From the NCBI RefSeq assembly GCF_021155775.2, contig NC_060233.1:31527077-31591076 (forward strand): a stretch of 64,000 nucleotides of DNA. Direction: 5' to 3'. Positions 38,415 through 49,400 of this stretch are shown here, piece by piece (position 1 is the stretch's first letter; the number at the start of each line of letters is the position of its first letter). Made by a program: the position numbers and the translations under genes. This DNA is from Neodiprion pinetum (Eukaryota; Arthropoda; Insecta; Hymenoptera; Diprionidae). The notes under the pieces were generated by a model. It had not been told where the DNA came from. It saw only the letters and a program-made list of their open reading frames with translations, and ran no database searches.

Positions 38415-41400
38415 CTAAAATTCATCGGCTTCGCGAAGAGAGCTGAAGGTGGGGTTTTGGAAAGTTGTCACTGCATCAACGTAGAGTGGATTTCGAGTCT
38501 GTGGCAAAAGAGAGGATGATGTAAAATTTACATTAACGATTGAACAATAAAATTTGTTTCTAGATTTTAATCGAAATAGCGTTTCCATACCTGACCCCAT
38601 TTTGGATTCGCACGCTCTTTCTCGAATTTCTGGAACTCTCTCTTGTCGTGGACATGCGTTGCCACCTTCCATGCCAGGATAGTCAGCAATCCCAGTAACA
38701 AAGTAACAGCCATCACGGCGAGAGTCACAGCTGCGAGAAAAAAACAATCATTTCACCGATTCGATAACGACGTCGAACGGAAGAACCGGTCGATATAAAC
38801 AAGTCTCGGTCTGAGAATTCGTACCAACGAAATCATCGATCAGGGGATACTTTTTATCCTTTTCCGCGTTTACATGAATATCCTTGCCGTTGTAAAAGTA
38901 CGTAAAAACGAACGTGGATCCGTCATCGGCCGGAATTTGGCAATAGTGTTCTTCTGGGTTTTTCTCGTCAGCGTTTTTCTCAATCGCGTCAACCTAAAAT
39001 CAAAGAGAATCGACCTTCTGCAGTAAATAATCTGGATTTTTTCCGTTTCGATTCTACGGATTCGAGGTGCTCGTGTTGTGAATTCTATTTCGTCCAGCCT
39101 GCTGCACAAATTGAATCATGTACAGCAGACTGCACGCAGGTTCGATGTAAAAAATCTTTCCGAAGATCGTGTTCGACGTACTTGCCTTTTTAATATTGTA
39201 TTTACCGCAACCATCACAATCCGGGGATTTCACGTGGATACTGCCGGCTTTATGCACAACACACTCAACGCAGTCTTTGAGCTCGTCGCACTTCTGACTC
39301 GGGCACGACTGAAATAGAAGAAACTTTATGAATTTTTCGCTCCGGGTTACGCGATTGCCAAAATCCAAGCGCGTGCGAACAGTAAGACGAACGCACCGGG
39401 CATTCCTCGCAGAATTCTCCGTGCCTCTTCTTTTCCTTGTCGCACACGCACTTTCCGTCTTTGCACTCCCCGGCGCCGCTGCAAGCCTTGGCATTTTTGA
39501 CCGGCGGGAGACACGAAGACGTGTCAGTTTCCAATTCGCATGCTTTTCCGCCCCATCCATAGTAGCAGGCACACTTTCCGCAATCGCATGTCCCGTGCCC
39601 TCCGCACATCTGAAATCGACGCGACTTTTCAGTATCCGTTTCGCACAACGTGACTCGCAAAGCGACTCGTCGACTCACCAGGCCGTCGTTGGATCGTCGG
39701 CAAGAGTTGTCGTCGCACTCGCAAAATGTGCCCTTAATGTTTTCCGAGAAGCAGCAGCACTTGCCGTATATGCATCGTCCCTGATCACTGCACAGAATCT
39801 CGGACGCGTTGTTCGCCCGACAGGCCTGCGTCAGCTTTTCCGCCTCCTCCTCGTCTTCGTCCTTCTTGCTCGGGCAGTTTTTCCCGAAGAAATCCCCGTC
39901 GTACGTGCAAACACCGCAATCAAATTTCTCGTGACTTCGGCAATGCGAAGCTTCTGAGTTCTGTGAGAATCGGGAGAAATTTGTAGGGAGAGAAATGAAT
40001 TTGCTTCAGAAATCATCCGTACGTTGAAGATTCAATGCGGCCTTGGAAGAATTTTTATAAGTTACGTAATTTACCAAACCAGCACGACTGTTACGATTTC
40101 AGTGGCCTTAAGCCGTGCAGTGAAATTTAACTTTTCGACGTTGACGTATGTATCTTCAAATATCAAAGTCCACGTATCTGAAACGCAAAAAGGGCTCAAC
40201 AGCCTCATCCTATGTATAATGCTTAATAAATACGCGACAGCGCATTTTCCTTAGAAGCAGAAATAAAGAATTGGCGTAAATTCTTCGAAATCGCAATAGT
40301 GAATTCCTAAAATTCGTGCCATTTCTTTATTTCTGCGTCAAGTGAAAATGCGTTGGAATGTTTTTGTTCAGAATTGGATATAGAATGAAGCTGTTCAGCT
40401 TTTTTGCGTTTGTGACACGTGGACTTCGATATTTGCACCTCTTTAACACATTATACCTTAGGCTTGTCCTTAGAGCATTCGCAGCCGCACAGAAGCTCAA
40501 CGTTAACGATAAGTTTTTCGTTGATTCCTTGTGGCCGAATTTCGATGGTCTGATGCCAATCTTCTTCGCGCTCCGGGCAGGTTATTGCCTAGAAATAAGT
40601 GATCGGCGTTTAGCTTTCGCAAAAATGAAAGAATCGACGTGATATCTGACCTTTATTTCGGCTACAAATTCGACGGTATCGTTAATGCGAATGTTGTCGC
40701 ATTTATCTCGCAAGTTCTCCTCCTTGCCCGAACACTTCGAAAGAAACTGAACGTCAATGACGTTCGAAGATGTCCGACTTGTCATCGTGACAGATTCGAC
40801 TAAGCTCTGAAAAGTGGCCGATCGTTAGTTCGAATGTCTTGAAATTACCACGAAATATTTAATAGAGGAGCCTGCAAACCTCGTATTCCTGCCTGATTAC
40901 TTGTAGAACGTTGTCAAAGTTACTACCAACAGTTCGAACTGTGGAACCCTTAATCACGCGTGTTATCCCTTTATAGACCTCCTCATCTTGAGAGCGAAAT
41001 ACCAGAAAAAGTATGTTCACGGAGTTGTTAGCAGCCTGGTGATTTATCTATCGAACACATAAATTATTTTCCTGTTTAAACTTGAAATCCAAATACCACA
41101 TTACGTCATGATTCACCTGGCCAATGGAGGGAAAGTCTTGAAGTTCCGCATGTGTATAATACCCTGATTCATCCAGATGGCACTGCTCGTCATTAGGTTC
41201 AGGCAATCCTCCGATCTAATCAGCAATAATTATCTTACAAAACTGGTCCCGTTCAACAAATTTTCAGAGAGTTGACTTGAAAACTACGCACCTTACCGTC
41301 ACCAGCGATGTGAGGGAGTGCGTCACTTGCGTGAATAAGAAGATTTCGGGCTTCTGATCGCCAACCAATCTGTTCTCTACAAACGATGGATTGCATGATA

Positions 41401-43128
41401 CCATCGAAACCGCTCTCGGGGATATCATTGATGCCTACATCAGGGCCAGGATCACCTACTTTCTAAATAGATTATCTCGATTACGATCAAAAAATTTTGC
41501 TCCTACGAAGTGGATTTACCGTTGTTGGTCACGTTATGGTACCGTATGCGGCCATAGATTGATCCATCAGCGATTACATCAATCACATATAAAATCGTGG
41601 CCACGAATGCGTAGAAAATTTTATTTTTACAGTTTTGAGCATTGTAGAATTTGATTCTCGAATAATCGAATGATAAAAGTGTCTGTTGATATTTTCTTCA
41701 GGGTTTTTTTTTGTGATTAATTTAATAATTGCATGTATCTACAGTACGAGAGAGAAATCCAACATTCGATAAATGTAATTAAAAATGGAGCACTGGCTGC
41801 AGTTAACGCTGCCTCTATTTCATCTAGTTACACCTGTACCAAATTGGGACTTTACCCAATAGTTACTTACCTCGAATTCTTTGAGAACTGTTGTCAGGTT
41901 GAGGCTGTGTTTAAAAGCGTAAGACTTGGGCAAGGTTCTGAAACAAATTTAATTAATCTAGCAACTATTTATTTCACCTACGAAGAAGCTTAGATAAGAG
42001 TTTCAGTTTCTGCTCCATTACAAATTGTTATATAGGACGGTTGACGGGTAGTTTTTTTTGTCGATAAAGCTTCCAAATCCCAACTGGAAGTCGGATGTGA
42101 GGTGTTTCAGCTTGCGGGCTATCTGGCGTCCCAATTTGGAAAGAGTAGCTCGAAATTTATCCATCGATATCGACAAATCGACAAGGAAATACAGATCCAT
42201 TGGATAATCCCTGGCCCTTTTATACGCCAACTTGAGACGGTACTCTTTACCTGAAACGGTAAGTCGTTGCAATTGTACGATATATATTGTATCATCATGA
42301 AAATTAAAATTGCGCAAATTTTCAGGAACTACGCTCTAATCAAGTACTGCAGATTGCACATCATAAGTATAAAACACCGAACCATAAATTGATCATATCT
42401 TATACGCACCCTTTCGAAGCCTCAAGTTGACACGTTGCGGTCGGAGCTGCACCACTTTCTTTCCTTTTTTTGCCGAGGAAAAGTTCGCGTCGTCAATTAG
42501 GTTCAATTGGCTTGTGTAATTCTCTTTTTTCCCGTTCGTGCACCACAAGCTGTCCTCGGCAAGCTGACTTTCGTTCACACATCGTGATTTCGTGTCACTC
42601 GTTTTCCGGACATCCTACGTTAGAATGGCAGAAAACTTAAACTTGTGGAACCAAGGTAAAATGGCAGCGAGAAACCGAAAAAGTTTTCATTAGAATCCGG
42701 TTGTTGACCATTCAATGAATGCCCGTGAAAAATGAAAATATCTAATCAGATCTAAATATATACAAATTGGTCCAGATTTGTAATTTGTGGAGTTGTGTGG
42801 AGCTTAATAGATCTTATCACATCCAAGTATGCGCGACCCACCTAGATGTGTTATGTGTAGATCTAAATTATAGTTCTATAAGTTGTACGTAGTTAGATCG
42901 GACTTCAAACAAAGTTTGAATGCAATGAAAATTATTCATTTTTTCCCATGGCTGTAAGACTTGACGAAAGTCATATCTCACCTCGATGTTACACCAGATA
43001 CAGCCCAGAGTTCTAATACACGCCGTGCAAGTCTTCTGCCCGGTACAACCATCGCGGACATTTTTCTGCCCAAGGATGATGGCCGATTCGAACGCAAAGA
43101 TTATCACAGCACAAAACCAGACACGCAT
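38415..43128 (-). CDS. Integrin beta subunit, divergent (beta-nu-like), complete, 15 coding exons
   Basis: Exons: 43128-42982, 42614-42410, 42250-42022, 41937-41871, 41462-41292, 41215-41117, 41047-40880, 40806-40651, 40588-40457, 39960-39679, 39609-39397, 39308-39186, 38993-38825, 38730-38591, 38498-38415; 2,385 nt, 794 aa, all phases compatible. Domains: signal peptide (1-20); cysteine-rich PSI; beta-I domain from about 130 with MIDAS DLSIS at 142-146; hybrid domain ending about 415-450; four cysteine-rich I-EGF modules (450-650); beta-tail; membrane helix about 722-742; cytoplasmic HVHDKREFQKFEKER, NPLY and TFQNPTF. With an alpha subunit it would form a cell-matrix receptor linked through talin. 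Odd: the specificity-loop cysteines are absent, DLSISMDK lacks the paired ADMIDAS aspartates, and intron 12 is GC-AG. The intron 3 donor (GTAATG) is weak, so that junction is the least certain. The divergence favours beta-nu over beta-PS; the symbol is left blank. Confidence 0.93.
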
Positions 43129-44611
43129 ATTTGTAACTCTCGGGAGGGACTGAAGTCAGTAAGGCCAAGAATCCTCAGAACTTGGAGTCGAACGTTACGG
43201 TCAACTACGAAGACTGGTGGCCAGGATATGCATCAGAGTCAAACCGCAGACCAAGATGAACAACGTCAATTATACCATATTTGCAAAGTGGAACTAAGTC
43301 TTGGGTTACGGATAATCCAGTTTGAATATTTCTTATTTTCTTTTCTTGTGTGATTTAAAATGTCGTACCTTTTGTAAATTCATCAGTTTACCATCAACAT
43401 TTCGATTATGCCTGCCTACTGCTGGTATTACATGAAACGTGTAATGAAAGTTACCTCAACACGGGGATATTAAGGGGAAAACATTTTTTTATTCTTTATC
43501 GAGTATTTTTCGGAAAATTGTTAGTACAGAAGCGTAAAATTTTGCAAGAGACATGCTACTAATGGCAATAATTATCGATTTAGTACAATTTAGGATTTCA
43601 ATCGGAAATCGTAAGCAATTTTGACGTAATCATACGAAATTATTTTGATTATTATGAAATCTTCAACGAAACCGGGCAGCGAACAGGAAAGTATTGAATT
43701 GAATTCACGTTAATATACTCACTTTAGTAGGTTCCAGTAACTCGCAGTAATCACTACAATCATTTTCCAATTGGGTGTTTTTTATTGAGAAAGTAGGTAT
43801 ATAGATATTATACAAACATTGTACAGTAACATTGAAGTACATTATATATGTATTTACACACTTTCGTCAAATTCAATTCTTACTGCCTCCTACTATGCAT
43901 TTATACTGTAAAACTCGCAGCTCGGCGCCCTCGGATAGGCAACCGAAGTTAAACTTGCGACTTCTACTGGAATTTTTGAAATGCTACCCTCCAGAAATGG
44001 CAGTATTACAGACTCGGATGTAGCTTTGATTCCTTTTTTATGACATTTTTATGAGATCTTTCTTTCAACCGAAACAAACTTTTCAGAAGGTGCCACGATG
44101 AACATTTCCAAATTATTGTTTCGTACAACACCCTAGTATATTATACATATTATACGAAAGCAAATTAGAAACAAATATGTTCGAAACCTTCATCTTTTGA
44201 TCAGCCCAATTGTTAAAAAATACAGTAGTTGCCTCCTCTTTGGATTCGTATTAAAGTAACTATAAATATATCAATCATGCTGCATGCAGGGAGGTATGCA
44301 AGTAAAATTTGAAACAACTATATTTCAGGGTTCAGTTATTATTCATTCGACTATGATTCGTGTCCTTTTTGAACAATTATAACCGAACGGTATTTGCAAG
44401 TTTGCCATAAAGCGAGAAAATGAAAAATATTTTGAGTAAGCCATTTGAATGCTCCGTGCCTAATCATTCTGTCAACATTGTAAGTCAGCGGGAATCGGAA
44501 ACCGAAAACATTATATGTGCAGCCATGGAATTTGTAATGCAATTTGCATTCCAAACGAATATTGAAACGAAATGCTTCCGTTGAGTATTTCGGTTAGGCA
44601 AGGCTCAGCGA
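43129..44611. other. Spacer between integrin gene and pseudogene (promoter side)
   Basis: The upstream flank of the intact integrin gene. No TATA box is obvious. It contains one arm-like copy of the 55.2-kb hairpin motif at 43,918-43,950 and is otherwise AT-rich. Confidence 0.5.
43918..43950 (+). repeat. Single-arm copy of the 55.2-kb hairpin motif
   Basis: CAGCTC, CGCC and CGGATAGGCAAC occur in the same order and spacing as in the hairpin arms at 55,233-55,326. The last 12 nt are identical to the reverse complement of the 3' arm. No complementary arm is nearby, so this copy cannot fold the same way. Confidence 0.5.
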
Positions 44612-46480
44612 TTATTGTTGTTTTCTGACGTGAGAAGCAAGATAAACAGATTTCTGATCATTCTTGAGATCATGCTTTTCACTCAGAGACTTGAACGTAA
44701 GATTTTGGAAAGTTATCACTGCTCCTTTGTACAGTGGATTTTCATCCTACGAAAGAAGTGATGTTATATAAATTGAAATTGCTTGTCGATTATTGAGGGA
44801 AAGGATCTTTTCAAATGACAGAGAAAAGCATCGTCTCTTACCTGACCCCACTTGGGCTGCGTACGTTCTTTCTCAAATTTCTCGAACTCGCTCTTATCGT
44901 GAACGTAAGTCACGATTTTCCTCGTCATAATGATCAGTAGTCCGATAAGCACAGGGAATATCACCGTGATAAGAATCACGACTGTGGAAAACGTTAAATT
45001 AACCCGATGACAACAATGCGAAAAACCATCGAGACGAATCAGGATGTCTAATTCTTACTCGTCGAATTATTCACTGTAAACTTCCCTCCTTCGAGTAATC
45101 GCATCCGCAGATAATCTCTAAATCGACGGTCATTTTCTCACTGATTCCTTGTGGTTTGATTTCGATAGTGTCATGCAAATCCTCTTGACGCTTCGGGCAC
45201 CGTAAGGCCTGATGAAAAATAAGAAAAAAAGCGCTTAGGTGACATGGGAGAAAAATTAATAACTTCATTCGAGACCTCTATTTCCACGTCAAATTCCACA
45301 GTATCGATGTACGGGATTCCATCGCATTAATTCATCTGCACAATTCACCGTTCTCGTTCAAGCACCTGGAAAAGAACTTAAGATCCACGGATTTCGACTT
45401 CGAGTTACCTGTCATTTCCTTGCAAGTGAATTGATCAAACTCTGAAAAACAGTTTTTTATTTATTGCAGTGTCGCGTCGTGCTGTCAAGAGAAGAATTCA
45501 CAAGCCGCGTATTGGTTCCTGATTAGTTTTACATTGTCTTCAGCGTATCCTTGAACAACGTCTACTCGATAAACCGTCAATTCTATCTGACATTTCCCGA
45601 TTCATATCGCTAATGTTTGCTGATTTCTCTGTGTCATTTGTAAAAATCGCGAAAAACGATGTTGCAGCTGCACCACCTGGTCAACGTCTTTTTCGCGGAG
45701 AGCGAAATGTCTTCGTGTAAAGCGACATTCGTCGTTGAGTCCACTACGTTTTCGTCCTACCACCAAGTATTCCGGTTGCTCTCGAAAAACGCTTTGTCAG
45801 CACAGTGTAAATATTCTTTTTATACATGTTTGGCAACTTGTCGAAGAATAGCAAATAAAACGATCCATAAGCAGGGGTTGAAATCATGCTCGACACGTCT
45901 TTCGAAAGTCTTATCCGCGGGGAGAATGTTAACGGTGTTAAACGCTGTATGTGATATCATTACACGTAAATTTCTTGGCGATACTTTCGTGTATATGGAT
46001 GGAGGCGATTTTCTAAACCTCGAAACGTTGAGATCAAGTGAAAACTCAGTGTCAACTTTTCGTTTCCAGAGTGGTTATAATTATTTCGTTTTTTTCTCTA
46101 AAGAAAAAAAGACTGAGAAGTCAAAAAATAGCACATGCATACTGTTAACAGCTTCGTACCTTGGTCCGTGGCAATTTACACCGAATTAACGATGACGATA
46201 GAATATCTTCGATAAAAAAGAGGCTCATGTTACACACATTATCAACAAATTACGTGTCTCTAGTAGCATTGCGATTGGAATAACTTGCTTTTATCGTAAA
46301 CACTTGCGGCAGCCAGAAGTCGAATTTGATTCGGAATGACGGAAACACAGCACTCCCATCATCGATGTCCCTCGTCCCCTCGACCGCCTCAAATCCCTGA
46401 ATAATAAACTCACATTTCGTATTCCGCTCATACCAATAGATCATACCGGCGAGAAAACACGACTTCTCCATTTTGTTTCC
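44612..46480 (-). pseudogene. Tandem integrin beta pseudogene, ectodomain decayed, TM and tail exons intact
   Basis: A head-to-tail relative of the gene at 38.4-43.1 kb. Intact exons: 44981-44842 (membrane helix, YVHDKSEFEKFEKER, PKWGQ; 140 nt and phase 1 in, exactly as in the paralogue) and 44746-44612 (NPLY, TFQNLTF, then a longer C terminus to TAA). Upstream, 45208-45071 matches the hybrid/EGF1 exon (CPKRQEDLHDTIEI, ICGCDY) but runs into TGA. Exon 45441-45276 has stops and frame changes. About 45960-45510 shows fragments of the beta-I exons (SGLNDECRF, DNVKLIRNQY), with the exon 6-7 intron missing. 46471-46250 resembles PSI/exon 2 (PQVFTIKASYSN). Exons for EGF1 to the beta-tail are deleted. 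Not translatable as an integrin. The last two exons could still be spliced. Confidence 0.8.
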
Positions 46481-49400
46481 ATAATCGGGAATGCAACGAT
46501 CTTACCACGAGGTGTATCGCAGGATCAATTTCTCTCCAGGACACGATGACCTGTATAAACTTTCAGCAGTGATTTCTCGTCAATTGCGGAACACGCAGAT
46601 CCGCCAATTGCAAATTTGTCTATCCAGGTGTTAAGCAATCACCCCGCGCAATAATGGGGTGATCCTTATTCATGGATGTTCTTAAACCGATACAGCCAGT
46701 GGCGGGATCAGATGAGCTTTCAATGCAACGAGCATCATTGTCAAGGGCCAGGAGTAACTATTAACTGAAATTAGTTCAGAGTGGTCTGATTGTCAGCATC
46801 GTGGTGAATACAAACAACCGAGTAAACTTTACACGGTGTAGAAGCAGCGGGTATTCCGCATTCGTGGAGGACTCACGGCACTTTGTGATACGCGAATAAA
46901 TACAAGTCGATGAAGTTTCGGGCGTGAATTATAACGGGTGGTGCAGGATTCCATACAACCCTGACTACCGGTGGTATATAGAGGCACTCAAATGCAGCTC
47001 GCACAAACCAGACAACACATTCCGTGCGGGTATAGCTGCAGGAGTCGCAAGGCAGGCGTTATTGATATATGCCAGCCACCGTGGCTTAAAGACGAAAGAC
47101 GCAAACCCTGGAAGCCGAAATCAATAGTCTGAGAAGAGACTAGAGACTGCCGCACCACCTTCCTCGGACAGGGATTCCCGATGCTGGATGCAGATACCCA
47201 TCGAGTCATTTCTTGTCTCTTGGATGTGGTCAGACGAGCGCCTCGACATATCTGGACAAACCGCTCCGATTGGGTACCAAGTCGAAATGGAACGTGGCTG
47301 TTTTCGCATATTAGAAGCAACAAAATTCGACATCAAAAAGGAAGCGGTCGGTGATTTGCGAGCCCTTAAGTGGCCTCCTCGTTTCTCTCGAGGGTCACGG
47401 GGTGGCGGGCATTTTGTTAAGCTCCATAATGCGTAAGCTGGTGGCTTCCGAGGGCTGACAGCGAAAGTAAGACGAGTGGCGTCGTTATACTCAGTAGTGC
47501 TGCGTCACTCTGGAGTATCTTTTTCGTGGGTAACAGCTGCCGCGTCTAGAAGCTCTTCTCTATTAGTTGTTTACTGATTTTTAAGCGGGACGTTTAACCG
47601 GCACGTGCGTAACAGCTCGACGCCTCCTGAGCCGCTATAAAACACGGAAATTTTAATGCATATATGAAGAAGGAATGTTTCGCTTGCACATCCTCTTTAT
47701 TTGTCACTTTCTCAAAGCCGTATCGATTGCATTTATTACGATCAATGAATGATATAATACGGATCACCTTTTAAAATGTCCTTAATGAACAATGCATACC
47801 TATTATGTTGATTATGAAAGGAAATTGCGTCATGTTTCGTTTGGAAGCTGTGTAAAAAATTCGATTTTTTACATGTATTCGGTAATTCTTTTATACCATT
47901 TCAACGACAACGCGTAGACCCGTAGAGACAATAAACATTGAAGTGTCGAAAGCTGGTTTCCGGTTTTTTACACGGTTGACCCGCCGACCGTACGGATCGT
48001 TCGGAGAACTTTTCTTCGTAGCTTATTGAATTCTTGCGTGTCGAATTAAATTTTACCGACTGACTTTTTTTTTACTTTTTTCACCTTTTCTTCCATTACG
48101 ACTCGGGAGTAACAGGCGGATGGCGTGCCTGTGGGATATTCTCTGGCTAACAGCTACGTCGTACTACTTCTATGTCTTACTACAGCCGACGAGTTCTAAA
48201 CACTCGTTTCGTCTTACCAGGAAGTAATTTGTTCCCTGGGAAAAATCCCGGAGCTGATCGTTTCCTCGGATACTTCGGCTTCGCTCCACACTCGCCGTAC
48301 AACGATTTCCAATTTCAAATTTTTTGCGATTCAATTTTCAAATATTGGATTCGGTTAATCCCGGCCGTTTACTTACGTTATTCACAAATGCGAAACCTGA
48401 TATCGCCTTGTCACTCCCCTCTCAGAAAATACAGTAGTAGTAAAACCTTGACGAGATTTTTATAAACGTACCTTGCATGCTCATCGCTGCAAAAGCAGAG
48501 GGATCCCTGCAGGGGAGAGGCAATTACCCGTAATGCCTGTACTTGTTAAGTCTACTTTGTAAAGACCTTGTAAATCGGTAACGTGAAACTTGTTGTTCAG
48601 ATACTTTGAAAGAATTAGGAGCGTAATGAAAGTGCCGAAAAATCCTTCTACCCTGTAATCAGCGACGAGTTGCGCTTTTGTCCAACCGACTATCTCGCAA
48701 AAATATTCGGCCAAAAATTTCACGTTCAAAAGTAACTTGCTGCGGGTCGTAAGAACCCGTGCCGTTCAATGTATAAGCTCGGCTCTTGAGTTAGGTTGGT
48801 TGTCTCTGAAACGAAACGACTTTACAAGATCAACTAGGACTGTTATGGGATCAGACAAGTGGCCTTTCCGGCAGCTCTCCTGCTTTCGGTTCACAGCCGC
48901 TGTCTCAGCCCACAAATTCTCAACTCTGCAGAAGAGTTTTAGCTACTTAAACTTGGTTTTCGACGAAAGAACCCAATTTTCGAAACAAATTTTTCTCATA
49001 TTAGACACTGAGCGAAATATCGCGTGGACAAGGTTCGAATACGCGATAATTTCCGATCAGTTTTTTACGTTGGAAAAATCGCAATATTTCTTTTAAACGG
49101 ACTATCGGGAGTGAAAATTTATCGCTAAAAATGGCGAAGAACCGCGTTCTTGGAAGAAAAGAAACAAGAGTAAAAATTACATTTCTTCGACGCCGCACGT
49201 AATTGGGTGAAGAGAAGACGTCCAATGTATTACGTATCTTGTTAAAACGGCAGAAGTTTTCAAAGTGCTTACAATAAAGAGTGCAGCAAGGGTGATTCTC
49301 GATAGGAGGTGGGCTTATCGCGAATTGGCCCCGTGGACACTCGCCGCCCTCCGGCGGTGTTTCAGCAAATTTAGCCACTTTCTAACTTTTCGAACGGCAC

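Noticed and set aside
39328..39957. 209-codon plus-strand frame
   Set aside because: Exactly antisense to the cysteine-rich EGF exons of the integrin gene; long antisense frames are expected there.
45659..46189. 176-codon plus-strand frame
   Set aside because: Antisense to the decayed beta-I exons of the integrin pseudogene; no homology of its own.
46924..47436. Overlapping frames on both strands in a GC-richer patch
   Set aside because: Opposing frames of similar length, none with a recognisable domain or splice signals.
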